64,000 nucleotides of DNA, taken from Sulfuracidifex tepidarius. Lineage in GTDB: Archaea; Thermoproteota; Thermoprotei_A; Sulfolobales; Sulfolobaceae. The stretch's first letter is position 1. Each line of letters begins with the position of its first letter. The translations under genes were made by a program, and so were the position numbers. The notes under the pieces are model-generated. The model was not told the origin of the DNA. It saw nothing but the letters and a program-made list of their open reading frames with translations, and made no database searches. The DNA is taken from contig NZ_AP018929.1 of the NCBI RefSeq assembly GCF_008326425.1, positions 2,060,875-2,124,874 of the forward strand, read 5' to 3'. Shown piece after piece: positions 1-8,627 of the stretch.

Positions 1-452
1 AATTTCCTTATATATGGTAAAATACAACGGAAAAACTGATTTTATCTAAAATTTTTATAAGTTAGACACATTATTTTACTGTTTTATCTAAAAATTTTTA
101 AGAAAATATCACAAGGATTCCTAGAATTATAATAGCTTTCTTAAGTAATACATATATATATTTGATCATTTGATAATGATTTTACTTTAAATTTTTACTT
201 ATTATAATAAAATTATATACTTCGACTGTTAAAATGATACGATATCTAGATATGAATTATTTCTGAGAATAGGTTTCGGGTCTACCTTTTACCCGGGGAA
301 GTCAGTAATGAGCATTCAGCACTAACTACATTTTTAATATCAATTTTAGTAAAATTATACAAAAATACGGATAAGGGAGTAATAGATTTGCACTTATAGA
401 CGTGGGGATTCTAATAGAGAATTTTTATTCGTTTTCACCGTGTTATATTTAG
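1..452. other. AT-rich non-coding start of the window
   Basis: I see no convincing gene here. The stretch is very AT-rich except for a GC-rich island at about 262-335, where CGGGT and ACCCG could form a short stem and a T-run follows at about 330-336. GC-rich islands in an AT-rich Sulfolobales background are sometimes structured RNAs, but I cannot assign this one to any class. Confidence 0.4.
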
Positions 453-569
453 GGATCATGGCTGTCATTGAGCGTAACGTTATTGTGGAGAAAGTACTTA
501 AACGTAGAGAAAGGCCTAGAAGCCCCGGTGTTAGGTCTGCTAATTGGAGGTGGGGAAATAGATGATTGA
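453..569 (+). pseudogene. possible C-terminal remnant of a gene upstream of the ABC ATPase
   Basis: An open frame without a start codon ends in TGA at 567-569, overlapping the ATG of the ABC ATPase (562). Its last residues, GLLIGGGEIDD, look protein-like, and the short overlap is typical of an operon. A second frame (from about 413 to 512) also looks coding, so the upstream gene may be frameshifted. In related archaea small ABC operons are often led by a GntR/YtrA-type regulator, but too little remains to identify this one. Confidence 0.22.
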
Positions 570-1340
570 AATCAAGACGCTTCACTAGTCATTAATGGTA
601 GAACAATCCTGGATATCAGTGCTATAATTGACAACAACTCAGTGATTTTAGGGTCAAACGGTGCGGGAAAAACTTCACTTCTCAAGGCTATAGTCGGGCT
701 GTACAAGGTAAATAAGGGGAGTATCCTTGTGAACAATTTTGACGTAACAAGAGGAAAAAAGCTTAACCTATTATCCACGAATTTGGAATCGGTTTATCAT
801 TTAGGTTCACTCAATATAGGTCAAACATATTCCGTATATTCTGAGGCATTTAATTGTGTAAAAGATGCGGGCAACCTTTACAACTTAGTTAGACCTAAGG
901 GCGACACTCTATCCAGGCTTTCCACGGGGGAAAAGAAGTGGTTTACTACCGTGTTAGCCTTGTTCGCGGGCACTGAAGTGACTCTGCTGGACGAACCTTT
1001 TGAAGATCTAGACCCGGCTTTGGTTAAGTCCTTAGTAAACGCCGTGCTCTCCGTCAAGGGAAAACAGCTAATCATAACACTCCACAGCATTCACTTGCTT
1101 AAATACTTCAAAGACTGGGATTTGTTCTTCATGTTTAACGGGAAACTTTACGGGAAAGCCAAAGTGGAAGACGTGTTAGACTCATGCATAGTTTCAGGAG
1201 ATAAGGAGAACTCGGTCTTAAAAGTCAGTGTGGGAGGAATGACTTACTCTATAGTTAAAGGCGACTGCGAGGGAGGAATTTCACTAAAAGAAATTAATAA
1301 CCTAGATATACTTTATGACAGACTAAGGGAAGAAATATGA
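562..1340 (+). CDS. ABC transporter ATP-binding protein, apparent frameshift near the start
   Basis: This is the nucleotide-binding subunit of an ABC exporter-type pair; it would sit on the cytoplasmic face of the membrane. The sequence shows a Walker A (GSNGAGKT), a signature-like LSTGEKKW, a Walker B with catalytic Glu (VTLLDEPFEDLDP) and a switch His (TLHSIH). The natural start is ATG 562, preceded by a strong GGAGGTG Shine-Dalgarno at 546-552, but that frame reads MIEIKTLH and stops at 586. The rest of the domain continues in another frame, open from 570 (SLVINGRTILDIS), so one base is gained or lost near 578-585. An intact downstream GTG at 642 would omit the first beta strand. It overlaps the permease gene by ATGA. 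Either a real mutation or a sequencing error; substrate unknown. Confidence 0.75.
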
Positions 1341-1846
1341 GAGGAGTGGAGAAGCTTGTCTTTATCTACGAACTTGGTAACCTAGTTAAATCTAAGTACA
1401 TAATTCTCTTCCCGGTCTTGTACCTTGGTTTGTTCCTCGGGTTTATAGGTATTTTCGGTGCGCACGAACCTTTCAGTTTTTGGTTTCCTTTGCTCTTACT
1501 TCTACTTTCTGCTTTTCTTGCGTCTTTGTTCGTAAACACTCTGGGAATAGCTATAGGGTTGGCGACGGCTAGGTTTAATTCACCCAGCATAATCAATGCC
1601 TTACCTTCCATACCACTCATACTGTACATGATATCCCTGCTCCTACCAGAAAAGTTGCAACAATATAACCCGTTGACTGCCACCTTCGTCATGATGGGTT
1701 CCTCTCTCACAACAGAGGTCATTCCACGGGATCAAATCTTTTTATCTGCATTAGTAATAGTATCTACTGTGCTCGTTTTAATGATGGTCAACACTCTACT
1801 GGCGAGGAAATTAAGGGACATCAACCTATACGACTTGTTCAAATGA
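1337..1846 (+). CDS. membrane subunit of the ABC transporter
   Basis: A 169-residue hydrophobic protein with about four membrane segments (residues ~22-41, 47-77, 90-106 and 137-155) and basic ends. Its ATG overlaps the stop of the ATPase (ATGA), so the two are translationally coupled and probably form one transporter. It is short for a full ABC-2 permease (usually about 250 residues). It may be a minimal half-permease that oligomerises. No substrate can be inferred. Confidence 0.65.
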   Translation: MRGVEKLVFIYELGNLVKSKYIILFPVLYLGLFLGFIGIFGAHEPFSFWFPLLLLLLSAFLASLFVNTLGIAIGLATARFNSPSIINALPSIPLILYMISLLLPEKLQQYNPLTATFVMMGSSLTTEVIPRDQIFLSALVIVSTVLVLMMVNTLLARKLRDINLYDLFK

Positions 1847-2091
1847 AGATATATACACAATATATATATGTAACAACTGGCTATCTTGATTTGTTTTCCC
1901 GTGAGTTCGGTTCAAATTTCTATCATAGACTACAGTTGAGATAATGATTATACGAAATGGCGTCCAGTTACGTCCAGTTTCAAATTAAGTGGGATTATTA
2001 GCTCTATGCAAGTTGTCTGTCTTCGTGTGAGCGTTTACACTGCCTTCTGAGCGTCGTTGTCTTCACGAACAGTCTCCTGAGTCCCCGTCAT

Positions 2092-2101
2092 GATATAAAA
2101 G
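2092..2101 (+). promoter_or_regulatory. TATA-like promoter of the CARF gene
   Basis: GATATAAAAG lies about 25 bases before the ATG at 2123, the right distance for a leaderless archaeal transcript. The preceding 240 bases (1847-2091) carry no gene. Confidence 0.5.
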
Positions 2102-2122
2102 CGGGGATGTGACAATAAGGAC

Positions 2123-2623
2123 ATGAAGTTAGTTTCCACGCTGGGGACTACCCCCGGGGGAGTGGCAGAGACCTACCTTTCCTTATTGAGGGGAGACTAC
2201 TCTGCACCTTTCCCCAGTTCTCCTCTCAAGATAGATGAACTCATAGTAGTCAGAACTAGAGGCACTGACGTGTCTTTCTCCGTCCTCTCAGCCATCTTTT
2301 CTAAGTGCGTATCTCCGATTCCGATGAGGGAAGTTATACTCTCAATCGAAGACGTTATGAGCCCGCAGGACTTCAAGGAGGTCAGGGAGAAGGTTAGATC
2401 CCTGCTCTCCCCTGGAGATTACCTGGACTTCACGGGAGGAAGGAAAGCGATAAGCGCAGCCTCTGTCCTAGCAGCGAGGGAGGCCGGAGCTCATCTGGTC
2501 ACCACTACCGTAGATCAGGAAACGTATGCCAGAATGAACGACGCCATGAGGAGGATAGCCAAAGGTGAGGATGTAGACCCTTGTAACCTTTTAGCTAAGG
2601 GTAGAACCTTAGTCTTCTTTTGA
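2123..2623 (+). CDS. stand-alone CARF-domain protein
   Basis: This is a 166-residue Rossmann-like CARF protein, the fold that binds cyclic oligoadenylate made by type III CRISPR complexes. What shows this is the N-terminal beta strand and loop STLGTTPGGVAET (residues 5-17) and the second ligand-side motif DFTGGRKAIS (residues 102-111), both characteristic of CARF and ring-nuclease proteins. No HEPN, HTH or PD-D/ExK effector domain follows, so it is either a sensor or a ring nuclease. Lys159 near the C terminus is a possible catalytic lysine, but this is a guess. It is transcribed alone from its own TATA box, 1.5 kb from csa1. The CARF assignment is fairly sure; the activity is not. Confidence 0.7.
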   Translation: MKLVSTLGTTPGGVAETYLSLLRGDYSAPFPSSPLKIDELIVVRTRGTDVSFSVLSAIFSKCVSPIPMREVILSIEDVMSPQDFKEVREKVRSLLSPGDYLDFTGGRKAISAASVLAAREAGAHLVTTTVDQETYARMNDAMRRIAKGEDVDPCNLLAKGRTLVFF

Positions 2624-4164
2624 CATCTTGAGGACTGACATCTTGAGAACTAGAGGGATTTCTTTCCTCCGCATCGGCAAGGACTTTGAGGTCAGCCACA
2701 GAAGTTCTGTTCACTCAGCACCTTCATTAACAGCAACTGTCTTTGAGGTCAAGGAATGATAAACATTGTCACGATGATTGTAGACACCAGCGGCAATGCC
2801 TTGAGAGTTCCCTCCTCTTCATGTTAACACGCTGACGTCCCTTCACGCTCACGTAATTCCAGAAGGGGAAATGCACTTACGGTGAAGACTTAAGAATTCG
2901 AGGAAGAGACGTACTCAGCTCTCGTGAGCAGGGACATAGAATGACGTTGTTGGGTCGTCTTTTCCTCTTAGTCTTTACCCCCATTTCCCGCTGGTCATAG
3001 TCGCCCGTTGGACTATTTTCCTCTTAGCCCGAGAGAATAGGTCAAAGTTTAATTGCGCATGCTCGTCATGACACCCTTAGTTTAACCAAGTCTACTAGAT
3101 ACCTGATAGGAGAGGAATTACAAGTCCCTAGGCTCCACTTCACGGTATCAACTGCGGGCCACGTCCTAAGTTAGGACCGTTTCTCGATGACGTGTTGAGG
3201 TGTCGTTGCTATCCTTACTTCTAGTTAGCGTGAAAACTAAAAGGCAAACAGCTTAGGGTGTTCAAGTGAGTAACTAAGCTATTACTACGAAAACTGGTTC
3301 ATCTCTTTGTAAAGAAGCTGAAACTTGTTATAATTAGAAATCTAGTTATGTGACTTTTAGAGTTTCTTGTCACTCTTGTAATTTTAAAATAGACGACATT
3401 AAACCTCTCGAGAGTAATTGAGTTAGTTCCCTCCTTCTCATGTACTTGATTTGACAACATGGGAAGAGGTTCATTCGCCCTGAAGATACAAAAGGTGAGA
3501 CACTCACTTCCCGTAGAGATACCATCAAGTGAGATAAGAAAGTTATATAAAATAGATTCCTTTGAAAACACCTAATAACTATCCATGCATTTCTCTTGAT
3601 AAAAAGATGGTAAAGACAACTCGCTCTCCATGTGAGTGTGGGAGTGGAGTGTTAGGGGTCCTCTCCTGTGGCGGGAAGATAGAACTGTCGATGAACGGTA
3701 TGTCACTCTTTTGGAGTGAAACCGTGGGAAGACTGAACAACACATGGTCAGTCTAGATGTATCTCCTACACCTCGTTGTGAAGCTTGGTCGGGTCGAGGA
3801 TCGTTGATAGTTTTCCCGCTACGTCTCCTCACCCGTGGTACTGGCGATCCCTGGTGCGAGTACCTACACGGAAGAGGACTCTGTCGGTTTCTCGACCCTA
3901 CACAGTATGAAGGTGTGCGGATATGCGGGTCTGTGAGTTTCCTGACCCTGTTACACTCCTGCAGTACCGTGTAGAAGCTTGGATTCCCGGCTTAGAGGTT
4001 CGATAGTAATTCTGTGTTAAGTACCATGATCGGAACTAAATTCCGTTTTTCCCCTTGATAACGAGAGACAACTGTAGTTCATAACATGTACGACTTGACT
4101 ATCGCTGAACTCCCCTTGGTAACCAGAGACAACTGTCGAGAGCGCGAATTCTCTAGCAACATAA
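2624..4164. other. decayed non-coding region where cas1-cas2-cas4 would be expected
   Basis: I find no gene with convincing protein features in 1.5 kb. Short open frames exist on both strands (such as 3744-3974 and 3299-3571), but they are low in typical codon use and overlap each other. A short direct repeat, GACATCTTGAG, occurs at 2625 and 2639. In Sulfolobales csa1 is usually followed by cas1, cas2 and cas4; csa1 here points into this region, so it may be what remains after their loss. I could not recognise any Cas1 or Cas2 motif in it. Confidence 0.5.
4051..4136. repeat. pair of 25-bp imperfect direct repeats with CRISPR-like spacing
   Basis: Copies lie at 4051-4075 and 4112-4136, both starting CCCCTTG and ending GAGACAACTGT, with 23 of 25 positions identical. 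The 36-bp intervening sequence gives exactly the repeat and spacer sizes of the main array, but the repeat sequence is unrelated to it. It could be a two-repeat relic of another CRISPR array or an unrelated duplication. Confidence 0.5.
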
Positions 4165-5028
4165 TTAAGGATTACATACCTTCAAGAAGGGACAATCTTG
4201 GTCGCACCTCTTTGGCTTTTCCGGCTCCACTCCGTTCTCTATGGATTCCATTACCTTGTCCCTCATCTGGAGAAACTCGTCCCTCAGGTAGTCCCCCACT
4301 TGTACAAGCCTACAAGAGTCGAACACTCTCCCTTCCTTTACTTGGACGTAACAGAGGTATCCAAAGTCCATGGGGTATTCGAACATGCTCTCATAAGCTA
4401 AAGCGTAACCCGTCAAAGCCAACTCGTGTTGTCTCCTAGGTTTACCCGTCTTCATTTCTGCTATCATGGGTACGTGTGGGATGAACGCGTCAGCCCTCAC
4501 CCCGTTGTGGAGGCCCACCAGCGTACCGTCAAGGGGGAACTCCACCGAGAACGGGACCACCATGGAGGCAAGCGAGTCCCTTGAGAAGTAAGGTGACCGT
4601 CCCTTTGCCTTGTCCAACTCAGCTGAGTACGTGTTAACTACCCTGTCCCAAATAGCCTTTGCTAGGGTTAAGTCTTCTACCTTTAGGGAGTAGAACTCGT
4701 CCTCCATGAGAGTCCTGAGTCTGGCCCCGTTCAAGTCCTCCTCGTAGATGAGTCTCTTTACTGTCTCAATCCCCTTGGCATAAACCTCGTGAACTGATGC
4801 GCCGGGGAGGGGCTTAACCTCAACTTTCTTTCCCGTGTACTTGAGGAAAGCGAACCTACCCGTGGGACAGAGCCCGTTAGTGAGGTCGGAAACACCGAGA
4901 GTCATAGTCGAGGGAGGGTAGACCGGAGGTTCGCTCCAATTCCACCCCCTCAGTTCTTCAGAAATAGAGCGGGGGGTACTACGCGTCCTCCTTGAGAGGA
5001 GCATCACGTCTGAGAGAGTGAAGAACAT
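4165..5028 (-). CDS. csa1: CRISPR-associated Cas4-family nuclease Csa1
   Basis: Csa1 is the type I-A Cas4 homologue that takes part in processing new spacers before Cas1-Cas2 integrate them. The 287-residue protein keeps the family start (MFFTLSDV), SEELRGW, and a PD-(D/E)xK/RecB core: Asp180 (VRADAF), Glu191 and Lys193 (AEMKTGK), and the Q-motif Gln200...Tyr208. Cysteines 54, 275, 279 and 285 (CDQDCPFLKVC) should hold an Fe-S cluster. The length matches the family. The gene is divergent from the CRISPR leader and has an A/T box just before the ATG. It stands alone: no cas1, cas2 or cas4 lies in this window, so acquisition would depend on copies elsewhere. Confidence 0.9.
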   Translation of the reverse strand: MFFTLSDVMLLSRRTRSTPRSISEELRGWNWSEPPVYPPSTMTLGVSDLTNGLCPTGRFAFLKYTGKKVEVKPLPGASVHEVYAKGIETVKRLIYEEDLNGARLRTLMEDEFYSLKVEDLTLAKAIWDRVVNTYSAELDKAKGRSPYFSRDSLASMVVPFSVEFPLDGTLVGLHNGVRADAFIPHVPMIAEMKTGKPRRQHELALTGYALAYESMFEYPMDFGYLCYVQVKEGRVFDSCRLVQVGDYLRDEFLQMRDKVMESIENGVEPEKPKRCDQDCPFLKVCNP

Positions 5029-5040
5029 CGGATTATAATA

Positions 5041-5269
5041 ATTTCTAGAAGGAAAAAGTTTTCCCTCCGTCTATTGACGATCACGTGATGAGGGGAAAGG
5101 CTTTCCTCCTAAAGGACGGTGGGAGTAGAGCATGGATAACTTTAACCGGAGCGTGAACAGCGAGACGAGGCCACGGAAGCACATGGGACAATGAGGGGAG
5201 GGCTTTCCTCACGGTGAAAGGCTTATCATGTAAGGAGATTTATCAAGAGGAAGGTTTATGAACAAATAT
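5041..5269. other. spacer between csa1 and the CRISPR leader, with a repeated palindromic motif
   Basis: There is no gene here. A motif of the form ATGAGGGG(AA)AGGCTTTCCTC occurs twice, at about 5088 and 5192, and is partly self-complementary (GGAAAG/CTTTCC). It could be a protein-binding site for the divergent csa1 and leader promoters, or a duplication in decayed sequence. Confidence 0.3.
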
Positions 5270-5774
5270 ATTTAACAGAGTGTAACTTTTATTTAAAAAA
5301 ATATATATGTAAATAAATATAAAAATATTAAGTTTTATTATTCCTTTACTAAAATGAGATACAGATATCTTAATGTAATTCAGTAGCCTTTACGATTCTC
5401 TTAATCCATCTATTCTTATAAAGTATTTTAAAGCAAGATTTGTATTTTATTTTAAGTACAAGTTATAAAATGAGAAGAGAAAACTATTTTATTATGATTT
5501 AAATCTTTATATGATTAAAAGATTGGTAAGTTCGATCTTTCCATGGAGATAATAAACGATGAAGTTCGAGTCTCCTTGCGACCGAAACGAAATTCTTAGA
5601 TTAGTTTTACATTTATAAATAGGGTGGTTTCTTTCAGTTAGTGTAAAACACCATGCGACCGGGTTACGGTAAGGAAAGGAAGGGGAGAAGGGTCGAATTG
5701 TGAGGTAATGGAGGAGACGTAAAATTTATAGGGGAGAAAGGAGAAGATGAAGATAGAGATAAATAAAACCTTCA
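5270..5774 (+). promoter_or_regulatory. CRISPR leader with TATA-like boxes
   Basis: This is AT-rich, gene-free DNA on the side of the array that crenarchaeal repeat orientation (repeats ending ATTGAAAG) marks as the leader. TATA-like boxes are at 5612-5620 (TTTATAAAT) and 5722-5730 (AAATTTATA); the second would start transcription about 20 bases before the first repeat. The last 100 bases are purine-rich. A leader carries both the array promoter and the signals for adding new spacers. Confidence 0.65.
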
Positions 5775-7967
5775 GTTGAACCCATAACGGGATTGAAAGG
5801 TAGAATATGCATATGCCGTGGTTCAACTGCCACGGCAAATGTTGAACCCATAACGGGATTGAAAGAGGTATTATCACTGTCTTCCCTAACGCTAGCATCT
5901 CAAGGTTGAACCCATAACGGGATTGAAAGAAACAATATAATGCCTTGTATGTATGGCAACAAATACAATGTTGAACCCATAACGGGATTGAAAGTAAAAA
6001 ATAAAACTTCTTAGAACGTATCCGTGCTCTTGTTGAACCCATAACGGGATTGAAAGGAAAAGCGATACGTAGTGTTGTGTCAACACGCGGGTCGGTTGAA
6101 CCCATAACGGGATTGAAAGCAAAAATAAAAATACCAAATCTCACAATCCCATCATCTCCGTTGAACCCATAACGGGATTGAAAGATACCTAACTTAGGGC
6201 ATAAGTCGTTAAGACCCGATAGAGTTGAACCCATAACGGGATTGAAAGTGAAATTGTTTTAGCAACGTGGTGTTAAGTGTCATGTAAGTTGAACCCATAA
6301 CGGGATTGAAAGTTTCCAGCTCACTCTCGAGTTGCAACGCTTTGACATATGGTTGAACCCATAACGGGATTGAAAGTTGTCATAATACTCAGGTAGCTTT
6401 TCATATTTATTGATGAGGTTGAACCCATAACGGGATTGAAAGATGTATTTGTCAAGATTTAGTTTATCTAACTTGTTTGCAAGTTGAACCCATAACGGGA
6501 TTGAAAGACAGAACCGTTATTCAGGATAAAGTACTGGTCTCCACCCGTTGAACCCATAACGGGATTGAAAGATTCCATGCTACCCCTGGGTAGGGCTGTA
6601 GCACATTCAGTTGAACCCATAACGGGATTGAAAGTCTGGAACTCATTTATAGCTTCAATATCCAAATCGTTATGTTGAACCCATAACGGGATTGAAAGCT
6701 CATAGCCGGAGAACATATGATAATCATCGGTCCTCCGGGTTGAACCCATAACGGGATTGAAAGTTAAATAGTTCATTTCCGACTGAATCAGTATTTGTAT
6801 CCATGTTGAACCCATAACGGGATTGAAAGATTATCAGTGTATTGGTATTCGAATACGCTGTTAAGTTCGTTGAACCCATAACGGGATTGAAAGTGTTCCA
6901 AGTACCACCAAATTCATCCATGACAATACCAGTTGAACCCATAACGGGATTGAAAGACGGTCAAGCTAGTGCCGATTCTTATCTCGCCTCCTCGGTAGTT
7001 GAACCCATAACGGGATTGAAAGAGTTAGTCAATCCGAAATATATTTTTAATATTACAAATGTTGAACCCATAACGGGATTGAAAGTTAATCAGTTTGTTA
7101 ATATGAAAATTAAGTAAATTATACGTTGAACCCATAACGGGATTGAAAGTGATATATTCCGACATAGAGCATTACCGTCATATTTTAGTTGAACCCATAA
7201 CGGGATTGAAAGGTGTGTCAAAAGATGTCATGTTTTCTTGATTTTGATTTTGTTGAACCCATAACGGGATTGAAAGCGTCCAGCTCGGCTCGTGCGGGGG
7301 ATAGGCGTACACCATGTTGAACCCATAACGGGATTGAAAGCAGTTTATGCGGGTAAAAGCGGTTTCCTGATATCTAGTTGAACCCATAACGGGATTGAAA
7401 GGATAGAAGCCTCTTCGGCTTCTATCGTGTATTTATCCCGTTGAACCCATAACGGGATTGAAAGTTAGCTATACCGTATCTTTGTCTGTCGATATATTTG
7501 TTGAACCCATAACGGGATTGAAAGTAAGGTAGGAATACGCCTTAGCCCCCCGTATCCCGTTGAACCCATAACGGGATTGAAAGATACTTACTTTGATTTG
7601 GGTTTGGGTTTGGGTCGCCATGTTGAACCCATAACGGGATTGAAAGTTTTCTGACACTCATCATGACAGTGAGGGGCATGACAGCGTTGAACCCATAACG
7701 GGATTGAAAGTCTCCTTCTCTCATATATTGTTTTGGATTTTACTTTTTCGTTGAACCCATAACGGGATTGAAAGTTCAATGAAATAGGTCCGGTTAACGT
7801 TACCCTTGATTCGTTGAACCCATAACGGGATTGAAAGTACTCTTCCAGGGTATTGATCAGTTCGTTGAGTTCTTTCTTGTTGAACCCATAACGGGATTGA
7901 AAGCTTCGCTATTTCCTCTCTACCTATGACAAACCCTCTTAGGATAGACTCATAACGGAATTTTAGC
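5775..7967 (+). CRISPR. CRISPR array, 34 identical 25-bp repeats plus one degenerate end repeat
   Basis: Repeats begin GTTGAACCCATAAC and end GGGATTGAAAG. I count 34 identical copies, first at 5775-5799 and last at 7879-7903, and a degenerate one at 7943-7967 that keeps CATAACGG but has drifted elsewhere. Spacers are 34 to 41 bases. The conserved ATTGAAAG end and the AT-rich leader place transcription left to right, with the newest spacers at the 5775 end and decay at the far end. Identical repeats and varied spacers argue for an array that has been active. Cas6 (21525-22391) would cut each repeat 8 bases before its end, and both the I-A and the III-D complex can use such crRNA. No spacer clearly matches another part of this window by eye. 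Confidence 0.98.
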
Positions 7968-8000
7968 AAGATTTAGTCTAAGTTTGCGATTCACGTCCAT

Positions 8001-8026
8001 TTTATAAAAATCAAGATATATAAAAG
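8001..8026 (+). promoter_or_regulatory. promoter of the type I-A interference operon
   Basis: TTTATAAAAA (8001) and GATATATAAAAG (8015) are TATA-like boxes 43-70 bases before the first gene, directly after the array. The close spacing of all six downstream genes suggests that one transcript starts here. Confidence 0.5.
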
Positions 8027-8068
8027 AACCAAAAATAATAATAGTTATTAAACTCCTTTATTTCAAGT

Positions 8069-8626
8069 ATGTATATGCAAAAGTATAATGAGTATAAGGA
8101 GGGAGACGAGTTAGCAAAAGTCTTGGCCCTTCTTCTATATGTTCAGAGAGAATATTCCTATATTGATAAATTATCTCAGTCAGCGTCCAAGGATCTAGCA
8201 TTGTACCACACGAGGGAAGCGTTGAGGGACTATAACTCTCTCTTGAACAGTGGGAAGATCAACGATCCCGAGGCCATCAACCTATCGAAAAGCATCAGAT
8301 TCGACGCAGTTAATAAGGAGCTTGCCTTTATCAGGGCCATTAATTCTCTACCAGAATTAAGGGAGACCGTATCATATATTTCCGCCTCCGCATTAACCTT
8401 AGCAGCTAAGATGAAGGTTTCAAGGGAGTACTTATTGGCAAGTAATGCACTAAATCACCTTAAGTCAAGAGGTATTCAGGTTTCTGATCCAGAAAAGTTG
8501 TCTCAGGAACTCGAAATCCATAAACAGGATTTATCACAGGAACTGGATGTAGATGTCTCAGCTATAGAATCGCTGTCTCAGAACAAGAGCTTGATGTCTT
8601 ATCTATTCAAGAAAGGTGAGGAATGA
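8069..8626 (+). CDS. csa5: type I-A Cascade small subunit Csa5
   Basis: Csa5 (Cas11a) is the small subunit of the archaeal I-A Cascade, which helps hold the target R-loop. This 185-residue protein is almost entirely helical and charged, as expected, and sits in the usual place directly before cas7. Residues 3-150 align in character with Csa5; the Gln/Glu-rich tail (SQELEIHKQDLSQELD) makes it slightly longer than the roughly 150-residue Sulfolobus form. Csa5 sequences diverge strongly, so the call rests largely on position. It ends four bases inside the Shine-Dalgarno zone of cas7. Confidence 0.75.
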   Translation: MYMQKYNEYKEGDELAKVLALLLYVQREYSYIDKLSQSASKDLALYHTREALRDYNSLLNSGKINDPEAINLSKSIRFDAVNKELAFIRAINSLPELRETVSYISASALTLAAKMKVSREYLLASNALNHLKSRGIQVSDPEKLSQELEIHKQDLSQELDVDVSAIESLSQNKSLMSYLFKKGEE

Positions 8627-8627
8627 G

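Noticed and set aside
3299-3974. Open frames of 64-90 residues on both strands
   Set aside because: They overlap each other, have no family features and sit in a decayed region.
5638-7969. Several minus-strand frames through the array that repeat LSIPLWVQ, FQSRYGFN or FNPVMGST, and one on the plus strand (6842-7117)
   Set aside because: These are three-frame translations of the CRISPR repeat; the array explains them fully.
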